Source of the DNA: an uncultured Erysipelotrichaceae bacterium
GTDB taxonomy: Bacteria > Bacillota_I > Bacilli_A > Erysipelotrichales > Erysipelotrichaceae
DNA length: 37,391 nucleotides
Reading direction: 5' to 3'
Assembly: GCA_902766005.1 (NCBI GenBank)
Contig: CACXCB010000112.1
Coordinates: 1 to 37,391, forward strand
The position numbers and the translations under genes were made by a program. The notes below the pieces were generated by a model. It was not told the DNA's origin, searched no databases, and saw only the letters and a list, made by a program, of their open reading frames with translations. How positions within the stretch are numbered: the first letter of the stretch is position 1; the number at the start of each line of letters is the position of its first letter. This document shows, one piece after another, positions 25,456-34,210 of the stretch.

Positions 25456-25483
25456 ATTTTATCAAATATAAATAGGATGTCAA
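25456..25483 (-). promoter_or_regulatory. gpx promoter
   Basis: A perfect TTGACA (25478-25483), 16-bp spacer, TAAAAT (25456-25461). An imperfect dyad TTATTAC-A-ATTATAT at 25443-25457 overlaps the start region and matches about 11 of 14 positions of the PerR consensus, in very AT-rich DNA. Confidence 0.7.
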
Positions 25484-25484
25484 T

Positions 25485-25512
25485 AAAAAAGATGGAAGAT
25501 TTTCCATCTTTT
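25485..25512 (-). terminator. terminator after pepF
   Basis: AAAAGATGGAA/TTCCATCTTTT with a GATT loop and a six-T tract on the minus strand. It overlaps the pepF stop codon region. Confidence 0.87.
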
Positions 25513-27307
25513 ATAATCGGTTGACAATCTGTTCAGCTTCTTCGAGCACTTTCTCAAATTTCTTTAAAGCTGTTTCAATCGGTGCCGGTGTATTCAGATT
25601 GACGCCGGCATGGATTAATTCATCTACAGGATATTCGCTTCCTCCCATTGACAGGAATTCAAGATAATTCTGCAGAGCCCCTTCACGGCCTTCTAAAATG
25701 CCTTCTGAGATGGCAACAGCACTGCAGTACCCCGTGGCATAGACAAATACATAGAACGGCATATAGAAATGCGGGATTCTGGACCATTCATATTTGACTT
25801 TGTCATCAAAGTCCAGATTTTCACCATAATAGAAACGAACCAGTTTTTCATATAATGCATTCAGGGCTTCTCCGTTCAGGGCTTCCCCTCTTTCACACAT
25901 TGCATAAGCTTCCTTTTCAAATTCAGCAAATTTTGTCTGACGGAATACGGTTCCCTTGAAGCCTTCCATATACTGGTTTAACAGTGCCAGACGAATCAAA
26001 GGATCTGTTTCTTTGGAAAGAAGCTGCTCGATCAAAAGATTCTCATTGACCGTAGAAGCAACTTCCGCAACAAACATCGTATAGGAAGCATATTGTGCAG
26101 GCTGAGTATGATTGGTATGCCAAGTATGCAGGGAATGTCCCATTTCATGGGCAATGGTAGATACGCTATCCAGTGTACCTGTAAAATTGGTCAAAATATA
26201 AGGATTGGAATCATAGGTTCCTGAAGAGAATGCACCGCCTCTTTTTCCGGCATTAGGATATACATCGATCCAGTGATTATCAAATGCACTCTGTACGATT
26301 TTTACATAATTTTTGCCAAGCGGCTTCACTGCATCCAGTACGAGCTTCTGTGCTTCTTCATATGTATATTTCTGATGGATATCCTTGGCTAAAGGTGCAT
26401 AGAGGTCATAATAATGCAATTCATCTACCTGCAGTATTTTTTTTCGTAATGCAACATATCTGTGCAATAAGCCGATATGCTTGTGAATGGTCTCAATCAG
26501 GTTCTCATATACGGATAAAGGAATGTTGTCATTGGCAAGGGACATGGCAATGCTGGAAGGGAAATGTCTCAGGGAAGCTTCCGCTGTAGCAGCCTTGACA
26601 CATCCGCTGTAGCTTGCCGCGAAAGTGTTGTTCAAATCGGCATAAGACTGGTAATAGCTTTCAAACGAATTCTTTCTCAGGGTTCTGTCATTGCCGGACT
26701 GTAAAAGAATAAAGTTGGAGGAAGAAAGTTTAACATCTTCTCCGTTTTCATCTTTGACATCGGAAAACTTCATATCCGCATCCATTAAGGTTTCGGCCAC
26801 ATTGCCGGAAGCATTGATGGCTTCTGCAAATGAGGCGATGACCCTTTCTTCCTGTGCAGAGAGCGTATGCTTTTTCATTCTGATTTTATTTTCAAGATAG
26901 AAACGATACTCTTTTAATTCATCGGAAGCAATGATGGTTTTGAGTGCTTCTTCATCGTTGGAAAGAATCTCAGGCTCGGCAAAAGCGGTTCTTGTCATCA
27001 TGTCGACATAGATTCCGTAGCTCTTTGCATACATTTCCTGCCCCTTGGAATCACGCGTATCCTCGCAATTGCGCAAGGATGCATATGTAAATACATTTTC
27101 CATTTTTCTAGCTGCATCCGTGGAAGCATTCAGAAATGCTTTGATATCCTTGGCATTGTTGAGTTTTCCGGCATAGCCTTCCAATGCATCTGTCAAAGGC
27201 TTTAATTCACCGCATGCCTTTTCCCATTCCTCATCATTTGAGAATAATGTGGACAGATCCCACATGTATGCAGGATCCATCTCTTTTCTTTCTTTTAATT
27301 CAATCAT
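25511..27307 (-). CDS. pepF: oligoendopeptidase F (M3B metallopeptidase)
   Basis: A 598-residue cytosolic zinc peptidase of the thimet family that cuts medium-size peptides. The zinc site is IAHEMGHSLHTWHT (His387, Glu388, His391), with a downstream Glu in VAEVASTVNENLL as third ligand. An N-terminal helical M3 domain (about 115-180) is present. ATG 27307 follows AAGGAG and overlaps the previous gene's stop by 8 nt, so it is co-translated with the MmcQ/YjbR-type gene. Length is normal. Confidence 0.96.
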   Translation of the reverse strand: MIELKERKEMDPAYMWDLSTLFSNDEEWEKACGELKPLTDALEGYAGKLNNAKDIKAFLNASTDAARKMENVFTYASLRNCEDTRDSKGQEMYAKSYGIYVDMMTRTAFAEPEILSNDEEALKTIIASDELKEYRFYLENKIRMKKHTLSAQEERVIASFAEAINASGNVAETLMDADMKFSDVKDENGEDVKLSSSNFILLQSGNDRTLRKNSFESYYQSYADLNNTFAASYSGCVKAATAEASLRHFPSSIAMSLANDNIPLSVYENLIETIHKHIGLLHRYVALRKKILQVDELHYYDLYAPLAKDIHQKYTYEEAQKLVLDAVKPLGKNYVKIVQSAFDNHWIDVYPNAGKRGGAFSSGTYDSNPYILTNFTGTLDSVSTIAHEMGHSLHTWHTNHTQPAQYASYTMFVAEVASTVNENLLIEQLLSKETDPLIRLALLNQYMEGFKGTVFRQTKFAEFEKEAYAMCERGEALNGEALNALYEKLVRFYYGENLDFDDKVKYEWSRIPHFYMPFYVFVYATGYCSAVAISEGILEGREGALQNYLEFLSMGGSEYPVDELIHAGVNLNTPAPIETALKKFEKVLEEAEQIVNRL

Positions 27308-28349
27308 TCGTTTGCTCCTTATATATTCTTTCTATTTCATCGATCAGTTCCTGAGGCATATTTCTAGGACCTCTGACCGTTACAATGCCGAATTGTCTTA
27401 AAACCTTGCGATCAATCAGATTATCATCATACTTGTCCAGTTTTTTGATCCGCATCAGTTTATCCATGCGGATTTTTCCGGTAGGATCACCATCTGTAGG
27501 GATGTCGATCCGGGTAATTTTACAGCGATAGCGGATCGAAGAAAACGGTACACCGTAATACATATAGACAATGTCGCCGATCTGATAATTTGCCGATTGT
27601 TTCCAATAGATTTCATCTGCAACCTGAAATGCATGATCAAGATCAAAGTACTTCGGGTTTGCAGGTATGAGCCAGATATGGTTTTTCGTTCCATCCACAC
27701 TTTGCTTACTGGAGCGAATGAGATCATGTATAGTTTCATCATTGACGGTATCGTTCAAGACAATGCTGATCCAGCTTTTCTTGTTCATATGATATGCCGG
27801 ATAAATGCCTTCTGTTTCGACAAGTTCAGAAATCTTTTGCGGATCTGCCTTCACATTTAATACTTCAATTTTTCCTTCCAGTCCAAGTTTTGATCCGTCG
27901 ATTTCCCCTAACAGGCCAAACCACTTCTGGTTATCGGGATTGCGTAAAACATCATAGGATTCTTCTTTGGCAAAAGGATGATCCGGAACAATCCGATACT
28001 CCTGCTCAATCCAGTCAACAATCCTGTTTGTCTGATCATAAATGTACGGCACATCATAAAAGCATTGTTCACGGATTTCTTCGAGCAAAGTGACATAGGC
28101 ATCCTTGACTTTTGCCGCAAAAGAGCCAAGATTCTCCTGCAGCCTGAAAGCGATATATTCTTCCTCGGCAAACGGATCGTAAACTTTACCGATTATCTTC
28201 CCCTCTTGAATCCGCAATATTGCCTGCATACCGGTACCGGGCAGATCTTTCTCAAGAACGTATGCATCGTTTTGTTCCATAAATCCGTATGGCAGAAGTT
28301 TCTTTATATCAGCTTTTTTCTTGAGAAACACTTCATTTTCAATACTCAT
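27300..28349 (-). CDS. MmcQ/YjbR family protein with C-terminal PUA/EVE-like domain
   Basis: A 349-residue protein in at least three parts. Residues about 1-130 hold an N-terminal region of unknown type (LLPYGFMEQNDAYVLEKDLPG...). Residues about 130-225 match the MmcQ/YjbR (DUF419, CyaY-like) pattern: WFGLLGEID, VEVLNVKADP-like, YPAYHMNKKSWISIVLN. The last 115 residues (HIWLIPANPKYFDLDHAF, WKQSANYQIGDIVYMYYG) look like an EVE/PUA-like fold that often binds modified bases. Start ATG 28349 with GAGG upstream; the frame from 28394 lies over the promoter. Function unknown; it is the first gene of a pair with pepF. Confidence 0.78.
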   Translation of the reverse strand: MSIENEVFLKKKADIKKLLPYGFMEQNDAYVLEKDLPGTGMQAILRIQEGKIIGKVYDPFAEEEYIAFRLQENLGSFAAKVKDAYVTLLEEIREQCFYDVPYIYDQTNRIVDWIEQEYRIVPDHPFAKEESYDVLRNPDNQKWFGLLGEIDGSKLGLEGKIEVLNVKADPQKISELVETEGIYPAYHMNKKSWISIVLNDTVNDETIHDLIRSSKQSVDGTKNHIWLIPANPKYFDLDHAFQVADEIYWKQSANYQIGDIVYMYYGVPFSSIRYRCKITRIDIPTDGDPTGKIRMDKLMRIKKLDKYDDNLIDRKVLRQFGIVTVRGPRNMPQELIDEIERIYKEQTND

Positions 28350-28399
28350 AAAGACCTCGGTTACTATTGTATAATATTTTTCATTCAGTTTCATTCATA

Positions 28400-28408
28400 T
28401 TTCTGTTA
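28400..28408 (+). promoter_or_regulatory. extended -10 promoter of the DUF1846 gene
   Basis: TGTTATACT, an extended -10 box with a weak -35 (TTCATT) 17 bp upstream of TATACT. The start would be near 28415, followed by GGAGG and ATG 28437. Confidence 0.55.
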
Positions 28409-28436
28409 TACTTTTGCGGTGGAGGATTGCTGACAT

Positions 28437-29924
28437 ATGAAAAGAATGGCTTTTGATTCCAAACAATACCTTTCCCTGCAGAGGGACAAGATTCTGGAAA
28501 GAATTAACATGTTCAAGGGAAAACTGTATCTGGAGTTTGGCGGAAAAATGTTTGAGGATTTTCATGCTTCCCGTGTTCTGCCGGGATATGATCCCAACAA
28601 CAAGATCAAGCTTCTGACGGAACTGAAAGATCAGGTAGAACTGATCATCTGTATCAACGCCAACAATATCGAAAACACGAAGTCTCGCGGAGATCTCGGC
28701 ATCAGCTATGACCAGGAAGTTTTGCGACTGGTTGATGCACTTCGTGCCATGGATCTGTTTGTCGGATCTGTTGTCATCACGCAATATGCCTACCAGCCTT
28801 CGGTAGATGCATTCAGACGGCTGCTGGATAACAGTGGCATCAAATCCTATCTGCATTATCCGATCAAGGGATATCCGACAGATGTGGATTATATCGTCTC
28901 CCCCCAGGGACTTGGAAAAAACCAATACATTCAGACGGAAAGAAATCTGATTGTTGTTACAGCACCGGGTCCGGGTTCAGGCAAAATGGCTACATGTATC
29001 TCACAGCTGTATCATGATGCTGCAAAAGGCATTACTTCCGGTTATGCAAAATTTGAAACATTCCCGGTATGGAATCTGCCCCTGCATCATCCGGTAAACC
29101 TGGCTTATGAAGCTGCGACTGCAGATCTTGATGATATCAACATGATTGATCCATATCATCTTGAAGCTTATGGCGAAACGGCTATCAACTACAACAGAGA
29201 TATCGAAATCTTCCCGGTATTAAACCGTATTATCAAAAAAATCCTCAACGAATCTCCTTACAACTCCCCTACAGACATGGGAGTCAACATGGTCGGTTAC
29301 TGTATCACCGATGATGAAGCAGCTTGTGAAGCCGCTAAGGAAGAAATCCTGAGAAGATATTATAAGACACTGTATGATGTCAAAGCGCAGAAAGTCAGTG
29401 AATCCGCAATCCAGAAGATTGAATTCCTGATGAATGATCTTGGCATCTCTCCAACAGACAGAATTGTCACTTTGAAAGCCAGAAACAAAGCTCATGAAAC
29501 CGGCGAGCCGGCAATCGCTTTGCAGTTGACAGACGGCAGAGTCGTTACGGGAAAAACATCTTCCCTGTTCGGGCCTTCCGCAGCGGTTATTATTAACGCC
29601 ATCAAGGCATTGGGCGAGATCCCAAAAGAAACACATCTGATTGAACCGGAATTTGTTACACCGATACAAAACTTAAAAGTGAACAGCTTGGGAAATCACA
29701 ATCCCAGGCTCCATTCCGATGAAGTCCTGATTGCTTTGGCATTAATCACAAAAACAAGTCCGACTGCTGCCAAAGCCATGTCACAGCTCAACAAGTTAAG
29801 AGGTTCCGAAGCACATTGTACCGTTATTCTTCCGCAAGAGGATGCTGAAGTCTTCCGCAAGCTTGGTGTCAATGTCACATTCGATCCGGTATACCAGCAG
29901 AAGAAACTGTATCATAAGAAATAA
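28437..29924 (+). CDS. DUF1846 domain-containing protein
   Basis: A 495-residue protein of the DUF1846 family, recognised by [49 protein letters not shown] and [20 protein letters not shown], a glycine-rich phosphate-binding-like loop. Family members are soluble and widespread in Firmicutes; I know of no established reaction. GGAGG lies 11 nt before ATG 28437; ATG 28446 is further away. It is divergent from the MmcQ/YjbR-type gene and ends at its own terminator. Confidence 0.88.
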   Translation: MKRMAFDSKQYLSLQRDKILERINMFKGKLYLEFGGKMFEDFHASRVLPGYDPNNKIKLLTELKDQVELIICINANNIENTKSRGDLGISYDQEVLRLVDALRAMDLFVGSVVITQYAYQPSVDAFRRLLDNSGIKSYLHYPIKGYPTDVDYIVSPQGLGKNQYIQTERNLIVVTAPGPGSGKMATCISQLYHDAAKGITSGYAKFETFPVWNLPLHHPVNLAYEAATADLDDINMIDPYHLEAYGETAINYNRDIEIFPVLNRIIKKILNESPYNSPTDMGVNMVGYCITDDEAACEAAKEEILRRYYKTLYDVKAQKVSESAIQKIEFLMNDLGISPTDRIVTLKARNKAHETGEPAIALQLTDGRVVTGKTSSLFGPSAAVIINAIKALGEIPKETHLIEPEFVTPIQNLKVNSLGNHNPRLHSDEVLIALALITKTSPTAAKAMSQLNKLRGSEAHCTVILPQEDAEVFRKLGVNVTFDPVYQQKKLYHKK

Positions 29925-29925
29925 G

Positions 29926-29949
29926 AGAACGAATCAATCGTTCTTTTTT
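29926..29949 (+). terminator. terminator after the DUF1846 gene
   Basis: AGAACGA/TCGTTCT with an ATCAA loop, followed by a T tract. The T tract adjoins the promoter of the next gene. Confidence 0.85.
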
Positions 29950-29957
29950 CTTTTGCA

Positions 29958-29966
29958 TGGTATCAT
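29958..29966 (+). promoter_or_regulatory. extended -10 promoter of the methyltransferase gene, leaderless
   Basis: TGGTATCAT with the ATG only 6 nt further on (29973). The transcript should begin at or next to the start codon. No Shine-Dalgarno is present. Confidence 0.6.
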
Positions 29967-29972
29967 ATACAT

Positions 29973-30758
29973 ATGAATGAAATAAACAAAACCCTTTACA
30001 TTCCTTTATACGGAAAAGCAAAAGTCAGCAAACAGAATATGATTTTAAAGGATCCTTATGCAGAAAAGATATGGGAAAAAGAATCATTTCCCATTCATGG
30101 CAAATCCGCATCAAAATGGCTTGCATATAATATGGCAATGCGTGCCCGTGTATTTGATGAGTGGACTGACAAGATGTTAACAGAGTATCCCGATGCGATT
30201 ATTTTGCATATCGGCTGTGGTTTAGACAGCAGGTGCATGCGTATTAAACAAAGTTATAAAAAATGGCTAGATTGTGATTTGCCGCAAGTGATAGATATAC
30301 GAAAAACGTATTATGAAGAATCGGATAATTATCATATGATCTGTCTGAATGCTGCCGATGAACAGCAGTTAAATACCCTTCCTTCTGATAATACAGCGAT
30401 TATTATTCTTGAAGGATTAAGCATGTATCTGACAAATGCACAAATGCATGATTTTTTTAAGGTACTGACTAAAAAGTATGAACATCTGCATGTCTTAATG
30501 GATATTTATACAGAATTCGGGGCAAAAGCTTCCAAGTATAAAAATCCTGTGAACGATGTAGGTGTTACAACACTGTACGGCATTGATGATATCGAAGATA
30601 TCATTCAAGATCTGAATATACATTTTGTAAAAGAATATTCCTTTACGCCTGATGATTTGATTGATGAATTAAAACCAATTGAAAAAATGATTTTCAGAAT
30701 TCTGTTTACCGGAAGAATATACAGGAAGATTTATCGTCTTACAGAGTTAGCTTCATAA
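29973..30758 (+). CDS. LCM-type class I SAM-dependent methyltransferase
   Basis: A 261-residue methyltransferase of the leucine carboxyl methyltransferase / COG3315 type. It shows TLYIPLYGKAKVSKQNMILKDPYAEKIW at the N-terminus, AMRARVFDEWT, the SAM motif ILHIGCGLDSRCMRI (about 85-100), DCDLPQVIDIRK and an acidic ILEGLSMYL box. These enzymes methylate carboxylates or polyketide-type hydroxyls. The substrate here is unknown, and no biosynthetic genes adjoin. It appears leaderless. It is followed by decayed DNA rather than another gene. Confidence 0.85.
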   Translation: MNEINKTLYIPLYGKAKVSKQNMILKDPYAEKIWEKESFPIHGKSASKWLAYNMAMRARVFDEWTDKMLTEYPDAIILHIGCGLDSRCMRIKQSYKKWLDCDLPQVIDIRKTYYEESDNYHMICLNAADEQQLNTLPSDNTAIIILEGLSMYLTNAQMHDFFKVLTKKYEHLHVLMDIYTEFGAKASKYKNPVNDVGVTTLYGIDDIEDIIQDLNIHFVKEYSFTPDDLIDELKPIEKMIFRILFTGRIYRKIYRLTELAS

Positions 30759-30800
30759 AGAGGAAAATATGATACAGATAAAAAGATGTTCAGGAAATAG

Positions 30801-31043
30801 AAGAATCTGTCAAAAACATATATTGCACATTCCAAAGCGAAGACAGGAAGTGTTCCATCCCTGACTTCTGGATTAACCCAAAACACAGAAACAAAAGGCT
30901 TGGAGCATAAATGCTTTCATACATTAGAACATCTCAAAGCATATGCGCTGAATAATGAATAAAGAGCATGCAATGCGCTATTTACGATCACAGAGCTATT
31001 TGGTAAAGCGATCATCGATCCAAGTATGAAAGATATATTCTGA
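30801..31043 (+). pseudogene. possible decayed coding remnant
   Basis: The 30759-31070 gap contains a reading frame open from 30801 for 53 codons to TAA at 30960-30962, then 26 more codons in the same frame to TGA 31041. The translated parts include SGLTQNTETKGLEHKCFHTL and ITELFGKAIIDPSMKDIF, which look protein-like, but I do not recognise a family. There is no clear start or ribosome site. This could be a gene remnant or chance openness. Confidence 0.25.
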
Positions 31044-31070
31044 TGATGATTTTTAAAACATGAAGCAGTA

Positions 31071-31098
31071 AAAAAAAGGATGATCAGTCATCCTTTTT
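31071..31098 (-). terminator. terminator of tdk with stop codon in loop
   Basis: A perfect 11-bp stem AAAAAGGATGA/TCATCCTTTTT with loop TCAG (31084-31087). On the minus strand the loop holds the TGA stop of tdk, and seven T follow. Confidence 0.9.
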
Positions 31099-31653
31099 GA
31101 GTTTTCCTTCAAGAAAATGCTTTCTGCATAAAGCAATATAATCATCATTTGCCCCTAACATGACCTGTGAACCGGTACGGACAATACCGTCTTTATTATA
31201 TCTTGCATTGCAGGTTGCCTTTTTGCCGCACCAGCATACGGTTTTGATTTCACGGATTTCATCAGCTATGGCAAGCATTCGCTCACTTCCTTCAAACAGG
31301 TTCAGCTGGAAGTCGCTTCTTAATCCGTAACAGAGTACAGGCACATTGAGCTGGTCGACAATTTCTGCCAAACGGTCAACCTGTTCTCTTGTCGCAAACT
31401 GTATTTCATCGACAATCACCGCATCATATTGCCGGATTTCCTCATCCTTCATGGAACACACTTCGCTCAGCAGAATGCATTCCTTTTCCAGTCCGATACG
31501 GGAATGAATGATATTTGCTCCGTCACGTGTATCGATATTTGTTTTTGCGAGCAAGGCCTTCTGTCCTCTTTCGGCATAGTTGTACTCTGCCATCAATGCA
31601 TTCGCTGTTTTAGAGCTTCCCATTGCTCCGTAATAAAAATATAATTTAGCCAT
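31084..31653 (-). CDS. tdk: thymidine kinase
   Basis: A 189-residue type II thymidine kinase (salvage of thymidine to dTMP). It has P-loop GAMGSSKTANAL (about 9-20), Walker B AVIVDEIQFA, YGLRSDFQ, a zinc site with CWCGKKATC and a later CRKHF, and the thymidine-binding lasso region with YNKDGIVRTGSQVMLGANDDYI. AAGGAGG precedes the ATG. It starts 9 nt after the stop of the upstream unknown gene, so the two form an operon. Confidence 0.96.
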   Translation of the reverse strand: MAKLYFYYGAMGSSKTANALMAEYNYAERGQKALLAKTNIDTRDGANIIHSRIGLEKECILLSEVCSMKDEEIRQYDAVIVDEIQFATREQVDRLAEIVDQLNVPVLCYGLRSDFQLNLFEGSERMLAIADEIREIKTVCWCGKKATCNARYNKDGIVRTGSQVMLGANDDYIALCRKHFLEGKLKKDD

Positions 31654-31662
31654 GTTTCCTCC

Positions 31663-32694
31663 TTAGTATGTTATCAGTTTTTGGATCAGCGGATCCCTTT
31701 CCATTAAGCTAATATTTTTATTGTCATCATTCTGTAAGATGATAGTGCCTTCATAGTGGACGATCTTTCTTTCTGTAATTGCCGGATTGCCCTTCAAGTA
31801 AGCTCTTCTTACATTTGAAGTAAAGATCTGCAATTCCTTATCCATGTATGTATATGTCCCACAATACTTCGATATGATCTTCTTTGCTTGATTATCCCGG
31901 TTCATGTTGATTGCATTCCAGCATTCTCTGACGATGGAAGAGACATCCTGCAGACCGCTATACTTTTTCAGTGCTTCTGTAAAATCACGAACATAAGCTT
32001 CAGAAACAGGATACCCGCTGTTATGCATATCATAGACTTCATGAACTTCGGGAAAGGCATAGTTTAGATTTTGATTGTTGACTGCTTTGATCAATTCCGT
32101 CAGTTCACTGTGATCGATCGAGCCGTCTATGAATAAATAGTTGCGATATGATGCATGGTAAAAAAGCGGCGGAATGTGCCCGATTACAGAGGATAATTCT
32201 TTTGCATTCAACACCGGAAGCAGATTTTGATTGCAAACCTGCAGCAGCTCATTGATCGAGAAAACATGATAAATCCTGATGCATGCATTAATCGAAGAAA
32301 GAATCCAGTTTCGTTTTCTCTGAATACCGGAAAATGTGCTTTTCTGTTCTAATACACGCATACGTTGCGAAACTTCTTCCGGAACAATGTATCCTTTTTT
32401 CTGAATGTCATGATTCATCATCATGTTCCTGCAATACGAATCCAGAAGGTTTGTTTCTGTTTCATTTGCAGCTTTATAACAATATGATTCGTCCATAACC
32501 TTCTGAAACAGTTTTATATCATTTGATTCAAGACAGTAGATCATGTCATCGATTTTTCCATTGCGCATTCTTCTGTCGATTTCGGTTGCAATCTGCCTGC
32601 GGCTCATTAACTTCATATCAGGCATCTGCATATCATTTGCAAATCGGAGCAGGCTCGTCCTGCTCATAGTCAGTAGCATTTCAAGATATTTCAT
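31663..32694 (-). CDS. hypothetical protein, unknown function
   Basis: A 343-residue soluble protein that I do not recognise. The N-terminal 45 residues (LLTMSRTSLLRFANDMQM...LMSRRQIATEIDRRM) resemble a SAP/HeH or Rho-N-like small helical nucleic-acid-binding fold (inference). The rest looks helical with a Tyr/Asn-rich middle and a short beta-like tail (KIVHYEGTIILQNDD). There is no signal peptide or membrane segment. GAGG lies 5 nt before ATG 32694. It precedes tdk by 9 nt on the same strand and is probably co-transcribed with it. Confidence 0.7.
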   Translation of the reverse strand: MKYLEMLLTMSRTSLLRFANDMQMPDMKLMSRRQIATEIDRRMRNGKIDDMIYCLESNDIKLFQKVMDESYCYKAANETETNLLDSYCRNMMMNHDIQKKGYIVPEEVSQRMRVLEQKSTFSGIQRKRNWILSSINACIRIYHVFSINELLQVCNQNLLPVLNAKELSSVIGHIPPLFYHASYRNYLFIDGSIDHSELTELIKAVNNQNLNYAFPEVHEVYDMHNSGYPVSEAYVRDFTEALKKYSGLQDVSSIVRECWNAINMNRDNQAKKIISKYCGTYTYMDKELQIFTSNVRRAYLKGNPAITERKIVHYEGTIILQNDDNKNISLMERDPLIQKLITY

Positions 32695-32761
32695 GTCATC
32701 CTCTTTATCAACGTAATAATCTTACAATATTCTGTCATTTGCGTCATCAGCGATTTCCTAA

Positions 32762-32775
32762 GAATTCATGAATTC
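32762..32775. repeat. 14-bp perfect palindrome, possible operator
   Basis: GAATTCATGAATTC lies in the 146-bp divergent gap between the unknown gene and the lipoprotein, 12 bp upstream of the lipoprotein -35. It could be a repressor or activator site; no regulator is visible nearby. Confidence 0.35.
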
Positions 32776-32787
32776 ATTGAAAACACT

Positions 32788-32816
32788 TTGTAATTCCTGC
32801 CGGTTTCTCTTATCAT
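32788..32816 (+). promoter_or_regulatory. promoter of the duplicated-domain lipoprotein
   Basis: TTGTAA (32788-32793), 17-bp spacer, TATCAT (32811-32816), followed by AGGAGGT before ATG 32841. Confidence 0.65.
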
Positions 32817-32840
32817 ATAAGGTATAAACAGGAGGTAACG

Positions 32841-34202
32841 ATGAACTATAGGAAATACATGAAAGTACTTCTTTGCGGGCTGCTGTTAAGCGGATGTTCA
32901 AAAAATGATGCATCCCCTTCCGTATCCGCAAAGGAGCAAAAGGAAAAAGAAACCATACTGGAAGATGTGATTGAAGCGACTCCTGCTCCTGCAGATACGC
33001 TTGACGGCATGCATCAGAGCATGAAGGATGCAGGTTGTATTTTAGGTACCCTTTTCTTCGGATTTTCCGATTCCTGGGACTATGCAAGTGCAATGAGTAT
33101 GCTGGAGGATAATATCTTTTCGGATTCCTTTCCGTTTTTAAAGGAAATCGAAGAAGATCATTTTGTCAATGCAGGCGGCTATATGCTTTACCTGGTTGTA
33201 CCTGAGATGGATGCGGATCTGACGATTTATTCCATTGATGAAAATCAGGAACATACAGAGGAATTATACAAAAACAATGACGGCAAACCGGTTCTTCTTG
33301 TTTGCAATGAAATGGATGAGGCAGATATAGAAGTAAATGTAACAAATACAACTGATTCTGTCGTATTCTATCCTCTTGTCGGTGATGATTTCAGATCTGT
33401 TCTGTTACCGGATCATGGTGTACTGGATTTCAGTTCAACCGCCTACTACAGTGAAGCCGGCATGCAGGATTCACTCGATTATATGCGTGAAGAACTGCGC
33501 ATGGAAGAATCCCTTTTAGGCGCATCTTTCCTGGGATATGTGGAAAAAGCCAGTTCCGCAGATATCAAAGCCCTCTTGGAAAGCAACTATATGGGCATGT
33601 TTTATCCGTTCATCTACAATGTGGATACTGCAAACTATATCGATGCAGGCGGTTATGAAGTCTATCTGCTTGTTCCTGTAAGTGATGATACGACAATTGC
33701 GATCAATAAAATCGATACCGATAACAATGTTCTTGAAGTCCTGCACAGGGACGAATACGGCAATCCGGTCATACTTGTATGCAATGAAGATGAAACACCG
33801 AATACGGTTGTCGAAGTAACCGAAGGTGATCGTACCGTCACTTTCTATCCGATGCTGAATCAAGCTAATGGTTCTCTGTATCTTCCGAATGGCGGCGGGG
33901 TCAGTGACTACTCCTACTCTTCCGGAGCAAATGAAGATGCTTTCTTCCTCCAGGCGTGTTTTGACACATTGTATTATGAAGTTGATGAAGTTCAACAGGC
34001 CGTAGCTGAAGGAAAAACAATCGAATACTTTGATGAAACAGCTGTTATCGAAGATACCGATTGCATCGTATTTGAACTCGGCACATATGAAGGAGAAGCA
34101 TTCAAATCCGAAAAAAAATATGCCGTTACAACCGACAGCATGGTTGTTTACCGTCTTGAAGAAAATGGCAGCTATACACAAATCTATAATAAATACCAAT
34201 AA
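32841..34202 (+). CDS. lipoprotein with two tandem copies of an unknown domain
   Basis: A 453-residue predicted lipoprotein with a short signal peptide and lipobox LLSGC (about 15-19), then a linker. Two homologous units follow: residues about 64-198 (LGTLFFGF...VNAGGYMLYLVVPEMDADLTIY...GKPVLLVCNE...VVFYPLVGD) and about 225-358 (LGASFLGY...IDAGGYEVYLLVPVSDDTTIAI...GNPVILVCNE...VTFYPMLNQ). A third, different C-terminal domain (about 365-453) has CIVFELGTYEG and a TTDSMVVYRLEENGSY tail. AGGAGGT precedes the ATG. I do not recognise a function; the repeats look beta-rich. The next gene starts 8 nt downstream. Confidence 0.8.
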   Translation: MNYRKYMKVLLCGLLLSGCSKNDASPSVSAKEQKEKETILEDVIEATPAPADTLDGMHQSMKDAGCILGTLFFGFSDSWDYASAMSMLEDNIFSDSFPFLKEIEEDHFVNAGGYMLYLVVPEMDADLTIYSIDENQEHTEELYKNNDGKPVLLVCNEMDEADIEVNVTNTTDSVVFYPLVGDDFRSVLLPDHGVLDFSSTAYYSEAGMQDSLDYMREELRMEESLLGASFLGYVEKASSADIKALLESNYMGMFYPFIYNVDTANYIDAGGYEVYLLVPVSDDTTIAINKIDTDNNVLEVLHRDEYGNPVILVCNEDETPNTVVEVTEGDRTVTFYPMLNQANGSLYLPNGGGVSDYSYSSGANEDAFFLQACFDTLYYEVDEVQQAVAEGKTIEYFDETAVIEDTDCIVFELGTYEGEAFKSEKKYAVTTDSMVVYRLEENGSYTQIYNKYQ

Positions 34203-34210
34203 GAGTGATC

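Noticed and set aside
25427..25507. 27-residue N-terminal extension of the glutathione peroxidase
   Set aside because: It would be translated from within the TTGACA/TAAAAT promoter and its leader; AAGGAG precedes ATG 25426.
33516..34199. 227-residue antisense ORF inside the duplicated-domain lipoprotein
   Set aside because: Composition is that of a complementary-strand shadow and the sense gene has a signal peptide, ribosome site and internal repeats.
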